This document shows positions 35,485 through 44,803 of a DNA stretch of 64,000 bases, piece after piece; position 1 is the first letter of the stretch, and every line of letters starts with the position of its first letter. Position numbers and translations under genes: made by a program. This DNA comes from Amazonocrinis nigriterrae CENA67 (GTDB taxonomy: Bacteria > Cyanobacteriota > Cyanobacteriia > Cyanobacteriales > Nostocaceae): NCBI RefSeq assembly GCF_016056305.1, contig NZ_JAECZC010000022.1, positions 22,195-86,194 on the forward strand, in the 5' to 3' direction. The notes under the pieces were generated by a model that worked only from the letters and a program-made list of their open reading frames with translations, did no database searches and had not been told where the DNA came from.

Positions 35485-35572
35485 TATTAACTGTGGTTAT
35501 ATCATCAAATTGAAGCCAAAATTTTGCAACTTCCTTACAAAGCTGAGACCAGCTTAAACTATACCTTTACAT

Positions 35573-36526
35573 CTACAACATTTGTATAATCCCTAAACTA
35601 TGCAATACATCTAAATCTAATTCTTTAGCCTCACCCTTCTCAGTATTTTGAAAAAGTACCGTAAAAGCACCAGCACCTAACCTATCTTGTGGAAACATCC
35701 GATAGCAAGGCATAGTAGTTAAATGCGATTGGTAGTCTTGTAAATAGCTAATCTTAACTGCTTTAAACTGCGGAAAGCGTGACAAAAACCATTCACAAAC
35801 TTCCTCATTTTCTTCTGGGGAATAGGTGCAAGTCATATAAGCAAGATAACCTTGTGGGGCAACTAGTTGAGCAGAGTTAGCTATAATCCTTTTTTGCCGA
35901 TTTGCACTTTTATTGATAGCTGTGGGGTGGAAACATCCCACAGCTTTTTCACCTTTAGCTAATAAAGATTGCCCAGTACAAGGAGCATCTACCATCACTA
36001 AATTACTTGATAGTGGGATGTTTTCTGCAAAAATGCTAGAATCTCTACTCACAACAGTGCAAGGTTTAATATGGCAACGCCTTAAATTAGAAATTAGCAT
36101 CCCCAAACGTTTACCAATCACTTCATTACTTATGAGTAAGTCAGGTTGTAAAGCTTGATAAGCAAAAATACTTTTACCTCCCGGAGAGGCACACATGTCA
36201 AAAACTAAATGCACTGGCTGAGAAATTGCTAAGAAAGTTGCAGCCGCAAATACAGAAGAAAAATCTAAACAATAGAAATATCCTTGGTTATGAAGGGGAT
36301 GTTGACCTGGTTTTTCTCCTAGGTGTAAACGGTCTAAAAATTGTGGTTGCCAACTTGTTGGTGTTTCTACTGAAAAAGGTAAGGTTTCAGGCTTTTGTTG
36401 ACACCAAAGAATACATGGCTGGAAAGGTTGGGGATGAATTAATGCTTCGATAAATTTTTCTTGATTATCAGGGTTTTCAAATAAACGCCGGGAGAGTTTA
36501 AGTAATAAATTTGATGGCTTTTCCAT
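35573..36526 (-). CDS. RsmB/NOP family RNA (cytosine-5) methyltransferase
   Basis: The 317-residue protein has motif I DMCASPGGKSIFAYQAL (about residues 130-146), motif IV VMVDAPCTGQSLL (about 176-188, holding the release cysteine) and motif VI YMTCTYSPEENEEV (holding the catalytic nucleophile cysteine). These define the RsmB/NOP2/YebU group, which makes m5C in rRNA or tRNA. The N-terminal part is shorter than in RsmB (no full NusB domain), as in the YebU/RsmF or archaeal-type enzymes. The exact target RNA cannot be told. Confidence 0.9.
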   Translation of the reverse strand: MEKPSNLLLKLSRRLFENPDNQEKFIEALIHPQPFQPCILWCQQKPETLPFSVETPTSWQPQFLDRLHLGEKPGQHPLHNQGYFYCLDFSSVFAAATFLAISQPVHLVFDMCASPGGKSIFAYQALQPDLLISNEVIGKRLGMLISNLRRCHIKPCTVVSRDSSIFAENIPLSSNLVMVDAPCTGQSLLAKGEKAVGCFHPTAINKSANRQKRIIANSAQLVAPQGYLAYMTCTYSPEENEEVCEWFLSRFPQFKAVKISYLQDYQSHLTTMPCYRMFPQDRLGAGAFTVLFQNTEKGEAKELDLDVLHSLGIIQML

Positions 36527-36720
36527 TAGTAAAACTGTTACAGAAGAACAATGCTATGAAGTGGCTTGGCTTCATACTGAAAATATAATGACCGCCATTT
36601 TAATGGGGAATAAATAGGCGTGTAAGAATCAGTTTTGTAGATAAGGGGTAAAGATATTTCTTTGCCTTCACCTTTCTTCATACCTGCTTACACCCTTCTC
36701 TGCTGCACTTTCCACATGAC

Positions 36721-38187
36721 GTGAAAAATCAGAACAACCCCACTGCACCGGAGATGGTCATGGTATTAGATAATTTTCAGCGAAAATTACGCCAAGAAGC
36801 ACAACTGTGGCGAGATGAAGGAATAATTAGTGCTTCGCAATACGAACAAATCTCAGACCGTTATCAATTTAAAAACTTAGAAGCAGCTGCACGCGATCGC
36901 TCTACAATGATTGCGATCGCTACAGGCGGTGTCCTTCTATGTTTAGGTGTGATTACGTTTGTAGTTGCAAACTGGGAAGCATGGCCACGAGAAGTTAAAT
37001 TCATCCTGATGATGAGTTTGTTTTTCTCAGTAAGTATCATTGGTTTTTACACAAGACAAGCTACATTCGGCAAAAATGAAGGAAAGAAATCGCAACGCAG
37101 CAAACGCTTACTAGGAGAAGCATTGCTAATTTTTGGCGCTTTTATCTTAGGCGCAAACATAGTACTGATGGCCCAGATTTTCAATATTAACGGTTCCACT
37201 ACCGAACTGTTTTTTGCTTGGGGCTTTGGTGTTTTGCTCATGGCCTATAGTCTGTCGTTAAATTCCTTGGGAATTATGGCAATTATCCTAGTACAAATAG
37301 GATATTGGGCAGGCATAGGAGACTTATCTTATACGTTTGGCTATTCAGGTAACTGGTCTTGGGCAAAGTTAGCATTACAACATATGCCCTTATTATCATG
37401 GCTGTTGTTTGTACCTTTAGCCTACTTTTGTCGATCGCGTTGGATTTTTGCCCTCGCCGCCTTCAGCTTTGCTAGTTCTTTGGTATCTAACCTCGATCCT
37501 TTACCACTTCTGAATTTTGCAAATGTAGCTCCTTGGGTGGCATCTTTCGCTTTTGCACTCCCACCCGCATTATTCTGGAGTTATGACGATTTACTGTTTC
37601 CCACCATCAACTACAGGTTATTTCAACCCCTAGCCCGTGATTTAGCTTTGGTGGCTTTTGGGCTTGTCTTTTACATTCTATCGTTTCGTTGGCAATGGCA
37701 AGGTCAATCCTATAGTTCCTATCCGCCAACGACTACCAGTGTGTTTATGTCTCTTCCCATTATTGATTTGGGAATTCTCAGCGGTTTAGCAGTATTGCAA
37801 TGGTTGTTTTTGCTGCGTCATAGAAGTAACCCTCCCCGCCGAGAAGCAGTTTTCTCGACTGCGATTATTACCACCTTTCTTGGTTTCATCGCCATAGTAC
37901 CTTTCTGGCATCAGGCTATCACCCGTATAGGTGACTTGGGCAGTTTTATTTTCAATGTACTTTTGGCAGTTTTGGCTTGGGGACTCATTCAAGAAGGATT
38001 GAAGTTAAGTGACAGGCGTGCCTTTTGGGGCGGTATGCTATTATTAACGCTGCAAATCATTAGTCGGATGCTAGAGTATGACACTGACCTACTTTTCAGG
38101 TCGCTGGTGTTTATTATGTGCGGTTCTGTATTAATTAGCGCTGGACTTTGGTTTGAACGTCGCTTGGCTCCTGTAACGAAGAAGTAG
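36721..38187 (+). CDS. DUF2157 domain membrane protein
   Basis: The 488-residue protein has a soluble N-terminal segment with LRQEAQLWRDEGIISASQYE, the DUF2157 motif (helices followed by ISxxQ), then about 12 hydrophobic segments starting at IATGGVLLCLGVITFVVANW (about residues 67-86). The start is GTG at 36721 with a weak ribosome site; ATG at codon 12 is an alternative. Family members sit next to DUF4401 and GDYXXLXY genes, and here the GDYXXLXY gene follows 87 bases later, supporting a common membrane complex of unknown role. Confidence 0.8.
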   Translation: MKNQNNPTAPEMVMVLDNFQRKLRQEAQLWRDEGIISASQYEQISDRYQFKNLEAAARDRSTMIAIATGGVLLCLGVITFVVANWEAWPREVKFILMMSLFFSVSIIGFYTRQATFGKNEGKKSQRSKRLLGEALLIFGAFILGANIVLMAQIFNINGSTTELFFAWGFGVLLMAYSLSLNSLGIMAIILVQIGYWAGIGDLSYTFGYSGNWSWAKLALQHMPLLSWLLFVPLAYFCRSRWIFALAAFSFASSLVSNLDPLPLLNFANVAPWVASFAFALPPALFWSYDDLLFPTINYRLFQPLARDLALVAFGLVFYILSFRWQWQGQSYSSYPPTTTSVFMSLPIIDLGILSGLAVLQWLFLLRHRSNPPRREAVFSTAIITTFLGFIAIVPFWHQAITRIGDLGSFIFNVLLAVLAWGLIQEGLKLSDRRAFWGGMLLLTLQIISRMLEYDTDLLFRSLVFIMCGSVLISAGLWFERRLAPVTKK

Positions 38188-38274
38188 TATGTTGATTGAT
38201 GACTGATGACTGTTGTCTCTGCGTGAGTCCTAATTGTGGTTTTGATTTCCCTGATATTTTTTAGGACTACGCTC

Positions 38275-39048
38275 ATGAAAAGTGAATCCTCTGAATCTAG
38301 CAAGAAAGGTGATTCTGCTGAATCTACCAAAAAAATTGAATCCTCTGAATCTAGTAAAAATAAATCATTGTCTCCCGAAGCGGAATTTTCTAAAAAGCTG
38401 ACTTTTCGGGATTATCTAATTGCTACTGAACAAAAAGCGAACCAGCCTTTACCTTTTTGGCGGCTGTTGGTTCCTTTGCTAGTTCAAACAGGAATTATTT
38501 TGGCAGTTCCCACCCAAGCAATGTACACTAACCTCACAGGCAAAGAGGTAATTTTACAAACAGTGCCTGTAAACTCCAATAATGTACTGCAAGATGACTC
38601 CCTAACCCTCGACTACAATATTTCCCGTGTTTCAACCTTAAGAAGACTTCCTGGTTGGGAAAATTTAATTAGGGAAAATCGGGGAAATAACAGACAATTG
38701 CTACCAGGAACTAACTTGTACGTAATTTTGCAAGAGCAACAATCCTTTAGTGATGGGGTTCCTAGGGCTTGGCGACCAGTGCGTGTCAGTAGCACTATGC
38801 CTACGTACCTGCCAAGCAATCAAGTAGCCTTGAGAGGTGTGTATCAGGATGGTTTAGTCAACTACGGTGTGGAAACATATAATATTGCAGAAGAAATGCG
38901 ATCGCAAATGAGTAACGATATAGCTCGTACTGTCCGACAAACCAGAAACGGACAGCAACGACCCATAGTAGTGAAAGTCAAAGTAGACCAACAAGGTAAC
39001 GCCGTACCGATGAGCCTTTGGGTGCGCGATCGCAATTATCGTTTCTAG
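38275..39048 (+). CDS. GDYXXLXY-type membrane-anchored protein
   Basis: The 257-residue protein starts with a charged low-complexity stretch in which SSESSKK/SAESTKK/SSESSKN repeats three times (about residues 3-27). After a linker a membrane segment follows (LLVPLLVQTGIILAVPTQAM, about 66-85), then an extracytoplasmic domain beginning TGKEVILQTVPV and containing DDSLTLDYNIS, where family members have GDYxxLxY. The motif is thus degenerate here (no GDY). It lies downstream of DUF2157, as usual for the family. ATG at 38275 was chosen; a GTG at 38236 has no support. Confidence 0.75.
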   Translation: MKSESSESSKKGDSAESTKKIESSESSKNKSLSPEAEFSKKLTFRDYLIATEQKANQPLPFWRLLVPLLVQTGIILAVPTQAMYTNLTGKEVILQTVPVNSNNVLQDDSLTLDYNISRVSTLRRLPGWENLIRENRGNNRQLLPGTNLYVILQEQQSFSDGVPRAWRPVRVSSTMPTYLPSNQVALRGVYQDGLVNYGVETYNIAEEMRSQMSNDIARTVRQTRNGQQRPIVVKVKVDQQGNAVPMSLWVRDRNYRF

Positions 39049-39240
39049 CACTGAGCTTAGGTAGGGGAGATGGGGAAGATGAGGGAGATGAGGGAGATGA
39101 GGGAGAAATAACTCCCAGTTCTTAACTCTTAACTTTTACCTACTCCCTGCCCACTATTAAGATTATCGATGTAATTTTTTCTCCCCTGCTCCCCTGCTCC
39201 CCTGCTTGCCTACACCTGGAAATTTTGGGTTGCCAAACCA
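39049..39240. repeat. Heptamer/nonamer repeats between convergent genes
   Basis: GGGAGATGAGGGAGATGAGG units (about 39064-39107) are followed by CTCCCCTGCTCCCCTGCTCC (about 39181-39205). The two tracts are partly complementary and lie between convergent genes, so they could fold together in a read-through transcript. Confidence 0.7.
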
Positions 39241-39492
39241 CTAGTCTTGGTGGCGTGCATTCCATGCTACACCAAAAGCTGCCCCTGCCCCAGCTACTAA
39301 GCCGGTACTCATTCCTTGTATAGTTTTTTCAATAGGGTCTTGAGTCAAGCAATCGCTCGTAACCTGATCAGCACGCAAGCAAAGATTGCTCTCTGCCCAA
39401 CTGGTTGTACCTCCTAGAATCACACCAGCTACACTACAGGAAACAACAAGCAGTAAAAGGCGTTTGGTTTTTCTATCCATAGATGGATGCAT
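39241..39492 (-). CDS. Small secreted protein, function unknown
   Basis: The product, 83 residues from the ATG at 39492, has a signal peptide (basic KTKRLLLLVVSCSVAGVILG with probable cleavage after TTSWA). The mature part has two cysteines (NLCLRADQVTSDCLTQD), probably a disulphide. A C-terminal Gly/Ala-rich segment follows (GMSTGLVAGAGAAFGVAWNA), which could be an additional membrane segment. No family is recognised. ATG at 39480 is a possible later start. Confidence 0.6.
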   Translation of the reverse strand: MHPSMDRKTKRLLLLVVSCSVAGVILGGTTSWAESNLCLRADQVTSDCLTQDPIEKTIQGMSTGLVAGAGAAFGVAWNARHQD

Positions 39493-39806
39493 CAAAAATT
39501 AGAGTCAGTAGTTAATCTTCAACTACTTTACACCATAAAATTGTGGAAAGCTTGGTAGTCATGCCAAGTTGCATTCAGAGGTACTAGCTTAGAGAGCTTT
39601 CGGAGCAGAGGAGCAGGGGAGCAGAGGCGAAGAAATTGTACTACGTCAAAATGCAACTTAGAATCACACCAGTAGGGTGCATTCTGGACACAACGTCCTA
39701 ACACACCGACACAATCAAGTGATGGTGCGTTGCGCTGCGCTACAACACACCTACTGGCTAAGACAAGGAAAATTACCAATGCCCTATGCCCCATGCCCCA
39801 TGCCCA
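39493..39806. other. Intergenic region with repeat fragments
   Basis: About 310 bases without a supported gene lie between two minus-strand genes. It includes GGAGCAGGGGAGCAGAGG (about 39603) and ATGCCCCATGCCCCATGCCC (about 39780-39800) repeats. An 88-codon minus-strand frame here consists mostly of repeat and is not accepted. Confidence 0.6.
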
Positions 39807-41642
39807 TTACTCAATTTTTAAATTGAAGGGTAAACGAGCATAAATCCCCTGTGGATCATTCATCTTTTGCCAAATTCCTATTTCCTGTTGCAGTTTTTGG
39901 AATTCAGCCGTTAGCGGATCGGTTGCTTTAATTTCCCCTCGTTGAATTCCTAAAGCGGTACCTGTCTCTTCAACTGCATGTCCGAAAAGGCGTTCTTCAA
40001 AGTTGCTTTCTTTGGGATATTCTTGTAGTTGCCAATCTTTGCCCAGATTCGCTTGCTTGGCAGCATATTCAATGGCAGCACTCATACCACCAATTTCATC
40101 CACTAAACCAATTTGTTTGGCTGCTTCACCTGACCAAACTCTTCCTTGGGCAATCTCTGCCACTTTTTGTTCTGGGATTTTCCGACCTTGGGCAACTTTA
40201 TTAATAAATATATTATAAATACGGTTAACACTCCGCTGGTAAAGTTCTAACTCTTGAGGCGATTTTGGACGAGCAACTGTCTGACTATCAGCATAGCGTG
40301 CAGTTTTAACTGAATCCCAAGTGATACCATTATTATTTGCTAACTTTTGCCCATTAAATAACACTCCAAATACACCAATTGAACCTGTGATTGTATTGGG
40401 TTCAGCAAAAATGCGATTGGAGTCGCTAGCAATCCAGTAACCACCAGAGGCGGCGACATCACCCATAGATACTACAACAGGTTTCACCTCACGAGTTAAT
40501 CGTACTTCTCGCTGCATCACCTCGGCTGCTGTAGCACTACCACCAGGACTATTAATCCTGAGTACAACTGCCTTAACATGTTCATCTTGTCGCAGTTTAT
40601 TGAAGATTTTTGCAAAGCGATCGCCTCCTACTTGTCCACTGTCGCCTTTACCATCGACAATATCGCCCTCAGCATAAACCACAGCTATTTTATTTTTGGA
40701 GTCGCGTTCTACACTGATGGATTTATTAGGAACTTGGGCGTATTTAGCCAGGTCAATTTGCCGAAATGTTTTATCATCATTGCCGCTGGCTGTTAATTTC
40801 TTCAGGTCGGCAACTACCTGATCGGCGTAAGCCACCTGATCTACTAAACCATTGGATTTAGCTTCTGTAGCTTGTAGTATTGCTTGATTATCTGCGATCG
40901 CTTGTAACTTTTGGGGGTTAATTTTCCGGCTTGCTCCTACTGTACTGCGCCACTCTCCCCAAACATCATCTAATAATTGCTGCGTTTGTTCGCGGTTTTC
41001 AGGACTTAGTTTTGTCAGGATAAAAGGTTCTACTGCTCCTTTAAATTTTCCTACCCGCACCACTTGAACACCAATACCATACTTCTGCAATGCTCCTGCT
41101 AAGAACATTGGTTGGCTACTTAACCCATTGATTTCCATCATACCCAAGGGATTAAGTACGATGGTATCCGCCACCGAACTCAGATAATATTCCCGTTTTC
41201 CCCATTCCATACCATAGGCGACAACTTTTTTCCCAGCAGCACGGCATTCCTCTAAAGCTTTACGGATTTCCTTAAGTGAAGCAAAACCTAAATTACTAGC
41301 TCCACTGGTGCGTGTTGCATCTAGGTAAATAGCCACAATTCTGCGATCGCTCCGCGCCTTTTCTAAGGCATCCAGAACGCTACGCAGTGTCATTCTATCT
41401 TCTTGTTCCCCTGATAGAGTCTTCTGAAGCAGTTCACTAGAGGCAGGTTCCCTGTCAGTTATGTTCATGGACAAATCGAAAACTACTACTGACTTATCTT
41501 TCACTTCTGGCCCAGGATCTTTAGAAGTAGCAGCTGCAAATATCAGCAAGATTAGTCCTGTGGTACTGATACCGCAAAAAATAAACAGTCCTAGTAAGCT
41601 GCCTAATAAACTGGCAAAAGTTTGTTTAATAAAGTTATTCAT
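39807..41642 (-). CDS. sppA: Signal peptide peptidase SppA (protease IV)
   Basis: The 611-residue protein is the double-length (67K) SppA. An N-terminal membrane anchor covers about residues 12-36. The first domain contains the general-base lysine in VGKFKGAVEPF (K201), and the second contains the nucleophile serine in SMGDVAASGGYWIA (S399) plus RINSPGGSATAAEVM. It degrades cleaved signal peptides in the membrane; in cyanobacteria SppA homologues also affect light acclimation. Length and Lys/Ser spacing match the E. coli enzyme. The gene is probably monocistronic. Confidence 0.95.
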   Translation of the reverse strand: MNNFIKQTFASLLGSLLGLFIFCGISTTGLILLIFAAATSKDPGPEVKDKSVVVFDLSMNITDREPASSELLQKTLSGEQEDRMTLRSVLDALEKARSDRRIVAIYLDATRTSGASNLGFASLKEIRKALEECRAAGKKVVAYGMEWGKREYYLSSVADTIVLNPLGMMEINGLSSQPMFLAGALQKYGIGVQVVRVGKFKGAVEPFILTKLSPENREQTQQLLDDVWGEWRSTVGASRKINPQKLQAIADNQAILQATEAKSNGLVDQVAYADQVVADLKKLTASGNDDKTFRQIDLAKYAQVPNKSISVERDSKNKIAVVYAEGDIVDGKGDSGQVGGDRFAKIFNKLRQDEHVKAVVLRINSPGGSATAAEVMQREVRLTREVKPVVVSMGDVAASGGYWIASDSNRIFAEPNTITGSIGVFGVLFNGQKLANNNGITWDSVKTARYADSQTVARPKSPQELELYQRSVNRIYNIFINKVAQGRKIPEQKVAEIAQGRVWSGEAAKQIGLVDEIGGMSAAIEYAAKQANLGKDWQLQEYPKESNFEERLFGHAVEETGTALGIQRGEIKATDPLTAEFQKLQQEIGIWQKMNDPQGIYARLPFNLKIE

Positions 41643-41737
41643 AATTCAAGAGTCAGTGGTTAGTGGTCAGTGGTTAGTGGTCAGTGGTCAATGGTCAGTG
41701 GTCAATAGCAACTAACAACTAACAACTGACAACTAAC
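41643..41737. repeat. CAGTGGT/ACAACTA repeats between the sppA and fni genes
   Basis: Runs of TCAGTGGTTAGTGG units (about 41650-41705) are followed by AACTAACAACTAACAACTGACAACTAAC (about 41708-41735). The two strands are partly complementary, as in other copies of this repeat family here. Confidence 0.8.
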
Positions 41738-42784
41738 TTATTCTATGCGTTGTAAGCTTCCAGAATGTTTTAACTGATGCAAGGTAGCATTACCAGTACA
41801 AAATAACACGGTAGTAATTTCGGCAATTAATACCTCAGCTAAATCGTGGAGTGCTGCTTCTGATACTACTGCTGCTTGCAAGAATGGCATTGCCAAGCCA
41901 GCTATATCTGCTCCTAATGCGATCGCTTTGGCGACATCGAGTCCGTGACGCAATCCTCCAGAAGCTATTAAGGGTATATTAGGAGCGATCGCTCTAATAT
42001 TTGTAATACACTCTGCTGTCGGTAAACCCCAATCCGCAAAAGTATTGCCCAACCTGCGTTGCAAGGCATTTTCTGCCCTTTCACCTTCTACTTTTGCCCA
42101 AGAAGTACCTCCCGCACCTGCCACATCAATAGCTGTCACCCCAGCTGCTATCAATTTCTCTGCGATCGCTGCTGAAATTCCATTGCCTACTTCTTTAGCA
42201 ATTACAGGCACGTTTAATTGACCACATAACTTAGATATTTTGTCAAGTAAACCACGAAAATTAGTATCACCTCTAGGTTGAATAAACTCTTGTAGGGGAT
42301 TAATGTGCAAAATTAAGGCATCAGCCTCTAACATATCGATAATTTGCAGACATTGATCTAAGCCATATTTATAGTTAAGTTGTACAGCCCCCACATTGGC
42401 AAACAACAGCACATCAGGAGCATACTTGCGAATGGCAAAGGTTGCAGCCACCTGGGGTTTTTCCACCGCTACCCGCTGGGAACCCACACCCATTGCAATT
42501 TTATAGTGTTGGGCAATTTCTGCTAAACGTTGGTTAATAATTCCTGCTTGTTCTGTTCCTCCAGTCATGGAAGAGATTAATAACGGTGCTAATAGATGTT
42601 TGCCTAAAAAAGTCGTGCTGATATCGATGTCATTGCGATCGAGTTCGGGTAGACAACAATGGGTAAAGCGATAGCGTTCTAGTCCATTGGTAGTTTGGTG
42701 AAACTGAACATCTTCTTCCAAGCAGATACGGATGTGATCTGCTTTGCGCGACTGGGTTTGTGTTGAGTTGGTGGGAGCGTTCAC
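41738..42784 (-). CDS. fni: Type 2 isopentenyl-diphosphate delta-isomerase
   Basis: The 348-residue FMN enzyme interconverts IPP and DMAPP for carotenoids, phytol and quinones. It has a TIM barrel with [16 protein letters not shown] at the start, [10 protein letters not shown] (about residues 70-79), [11 protein letters not shown] (about 97-107), the [14 protein letters not shown] segment with the active-site Gln, and phosphate-binding GAGGTSW plus [10 protein letters not shown] near the end. NADPH and FMN are the usual cofactors. The length is normal. The gene lies upstream of sppA on the same strand, with repeats between them. Confidence 0.95.
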   Translation of the reverse strand: MNAPTNSTQTQSRKADHIRICLEEDVQFHQTTNGLERYRFTHCCLPELDRNDIDISTTFLGKHLLAPLLISSMTGGTEQAGIINQRLAEIAQHYKIAMGVGSQRVAVEKPQVAATFAIRKYAPDVLLFANVGAVQLNYKYGLDQCLQIIDMLEADALILHINPLQEFIQPRGDTNFRGLLDKISKLCGQLNVPVIAKEVGNGISAAIAEKLIAAGVTAIDVAGAGGTSWAKVEGERAENALQRRLGNTFADWGLPTAECITNIRAIAPNIPLIASGGLRHGLDVAKAIALGADIAGLAMPFLQAAVVSEAALHDLAEVLIAEITTVLFCTGNATLHQLKHSGSLQRIE

Positions 42785-43053
42785 TGGTTGATATGGCTCA
42801 AAGCAGTTGTAATTACCGACTATTGTTACAGTCTTACAGACTAGAAAGCATAATCAGCAATCAATTTAATAGGACTTACGCGCATTGTCATATTTTTTTG
42901 CAAAAATTGTTCAAAGTCAAAAGTCCTGTTTAAATTTAATTTTGGCTAAAATTTGTTGTGCTAGATTTAACATTGGTTATTAGTCTAAATGATTTGGCAA
43001 AATAAATTGCTAAGTAGCAGAAGCTGCAAACTGTAATTACAGGAGATGCATCT
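42785..43053. other. Divergent intergenic region
   Basis: Nothing coding is seen. A single GGACTTACGCG motif at about 42871-42881 matches the ends of the 29899-29990 element. AGGAGA at 43041-43046 is the ribosome site of the next gene. Confidence 0.45.
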
Positions 43054-43329
43054 ATGTCCAGCATTTTACGTATCAAAGATATTGGCACTACTATTTTTAA
43101 GCAAAGTACACAACAATCAGATGACCTAAAAAAATCTGATCCAACGTACGTAGCTAGAGCAGGCGAGCTATATTTCGTCACCTCCATTGATCGTGATGTT
43201 AAGAAATATGGCGGTGATCACTGGAAAGTAACCTTCGAGAAAAAACTTCAGCCTAGAGAGGGCGGTAATCCTATACAAACCTGGTTTGTTTATCAGGGTG
43301 ATGTAGAAGAATACAGACTCGTAAAATGA
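43054..43329 (+). CDS. Hypothetical protein
   Basis: The 91-residue soluble protein is not recognised. Its second half alternates short strands (GELYFVTSIDRDVKK, HWKVTFEKKLQ, TWFVYQGDVEEYRLVK) as in a small beta-barrel. AGGAGA lies eight bases before the ATG. The last codons and the sequence just after the stop are duplicated 68 bases downstream (43375-43403). No neighbour suggests a role. Confidence 0.65.
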   Translation: MSSILRIKDIGTTIFKQSTQQSDDLKKSDPTYVARAGELYFVTSIDRDVKKYGGDHWKVTFEKKLQPREGGNPIQTWFVYQGDVEEYRLVK

Positions 43330-43403
43330 TTCCAGCTATGAACGGGGTGTGGGGTGTGGGGTGTAGGGTAGTGCAAGAATACAGACTCGTAAAATGATTC
43401 CAG
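43307..43403. repeat. 29-base direct duplication of the 3' end of the preceding gene
   Basis: AAGAATACAGACTCGTAAAA plus TGATTCCAG is present at 43307-43335, spanning the stop codon of the hypothetical gene, and again at 43375-43403. A G-rich GGGGTGTGGGGTGTGGGGTGT spacer (quoted in part) lies between them. This looks like a recent 68-base tandem duplication or a repeat insertion with target duplication. Confidence 0.8.
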
Positions 43404-43711
43404 ACAGAGTAATTATTTACTTGCTAGCTAAGATTTACCCCATTAATTAAAGTCATGGCATTAGTTTTCTTTTCCATGTATATACAGTTTTGCCAAAAGG
43501 AGAATTTGAAGTATCACACTGAAATTAGAAAGCTGCCTAACTAATTTCCTAAATTTACCATGTATATACAAAAAATGGAAATTGGGTATTATGCATTGGG
43601 AATTGAGTATTAGTTATTTGTCCTCTACTCCCCATCTCCCCTGTGCCCCTAATCCCCACTCCCTCCGGTCGTGGGGGCCCCGAGTTCCCCTGCTCCCCAT
43701 CCCTCCATCTC
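43404..43711. repeat. Intergenic region with repeats before the TetR gene end
   Basis: The region contains two copies of CCATGTATATACA (about 43476 and 43559). A GGGAATTGAG heptamer fragment follows, then C-rich CTCCCCATCTCCCC repeats, and a copy of the GGTCGTGGGGGCCCCGAG module (about 43667) also found at 51298. No gene is supported. Confidence 0.65.
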
Positions 43712-44596
43712 TTAACTTTCTACCTCCTGACTATCAAAACAGCCCTGGCGGGCAAAGATTTCAATCATTTCACTTCTGGTTAGATCATTTTCTGCTGCTA
43801 ATGCTGCTAGCTTTTCCCAAGCTGTATCTGTCAATCTGATTGACCTTAAATGTTTTGGTTCAGAACCGTAGTCCATCTCAAACTTACCTGACGAGGTGCG
43901 CTTTCGCCTGGGTGATTTCTGCCTTGTTCCTGAATACTGATCCGCAGTTGCAATTTTAGGGGTTTGATTAATAGTTATCAACTGAATCAGGTTGTCAATC
44001 AGGCGATCGCGTTCCATTGGCAATATCTGCTGACAATGCAGTATATGTTGAAGAATTACAAAATGTACTAGAGTACCAAGAAAAATACGTGCAGTCACTT
44101 CTGGATCAGGTAGTTGCAGTTCAGGATGATCTGCAAAATATTGACACAAAAGTTCTAAAACAGGTTTGTCTACGTTGCGAACAAAAACTTGCGCTAGTGA
44201 TGGAAAACGTCCAGACTCTCCAATGATCAGTCTTACCAAACTCAGCAACTCTTCTTTTGGATTGATTTGCTCCACAATATTTAATGCTAGACGGCGTAGA
44301 ACAACCTGGGGTTCTCCTACTAACAATTGTGAGTCTTGGGGGCTAAACGCTTCTCGGTAATTTTCCTGTGCTAGCCGCTCAACTAGAGTGATAAATAATC
44401 CTTCCTTATCTTGAAAGTAGCTGTAGACCGTTGTTTTAGACACGCCTGCTGCTGCTGTGATTTTATCCATAGTTGTAGCAGCGTAGCCATGTGCCAAAAA
44501 CTCTTGCATCGCTCCAGCAAGAATAGCATCGACTTTATCGGCTAACAACAAACGGTCTGGGTTATTGCTTTCTATCTGTTTGCTCTTGTTTTTCAT
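43712..44596 (-). CDS. TetR-family regulator with C-terminal ribbon-helix-helix-like domain
   Basis: The 294-residue protein, read from ATG 44596, has a TetR DNA-binding domain with the recognition helix in ITAAAGVSKTTVYSYFQDKE (about residues 46-65), then a TetR C-terminal ligand domain. After a basic linker (RQKSPRRKR) there is an extra module, SIRLTDTAWEKLAALAAEND plus LTRSEMIEIFAR (about 251-283), with the strand-helix-helix pattern of ribbon-helix-helix proteins. In-frame codons upstream (to 44665) derive from heptamer repeats and are not accepted. It is divergent from the DevBCA-like operon and probably represses it. Confidence 0.85.
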   Translation of the reverse strand: MKNKSKQIESNNPDRLLLADKVDAILAGAMQEFLAHGYAATTMDKITAAAGVSKTTVYSYFQDKEGLFITLVERLAQENYREAFSPQDSQLLVGEPQVVLRRLALNIVEQINPKEELLSLVRLIIGESGRFPSLAQVFVRNVDKPVLELLCQYFADHPELQLPDPEVTARIFLGTLVHFVILQHILHCQQILPMERDRLIDNLIQLITINQTPKIATADQYSGTRQKSPRRKRTSSGKFEMDYGSEPKHLRSIRLTDTAWEKLAALAAENDLTRSEMIEIFARQGCFDSQEVES

Positions 44597-44800
44597 ATTT
44601 TGAATTGGGAATTGGGAATTGGGGATTGGGAATTGGAAACAGTACTGATACTCTGTTATGTTCATAAATCGTATTTAGCAATAAAGAAGAGAAGATAGGG
44701 AAGTAATAATCCCCCTCATCCCCTCATCTCTCCATCCCCCTCATCTCCCTCATCCCCCTCATCTCCCTTATCCACTCATCTCCTGAAATCTAACACTGGG
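44597..44800. repeat. Heptamer and C-rich repeats in the TetR/DevB-like intergenic region
   Basis: GAATTGGGAATTGGGAATTGG units lie at about 44602-44636, directly against the TetR start. CATCTCCCTCATCCCCCTCA-type repeats fill about 44710-44785. The operator-like palindromes start just beyond (44824). Confidence 0.75.
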
Positions 44801-44803
44801 CTA

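Noticed and set aside
39528-39794. 88-codon minus-strand frame
   Set aside because: It is made largely from intergenic repeats and has an unlikely composition.
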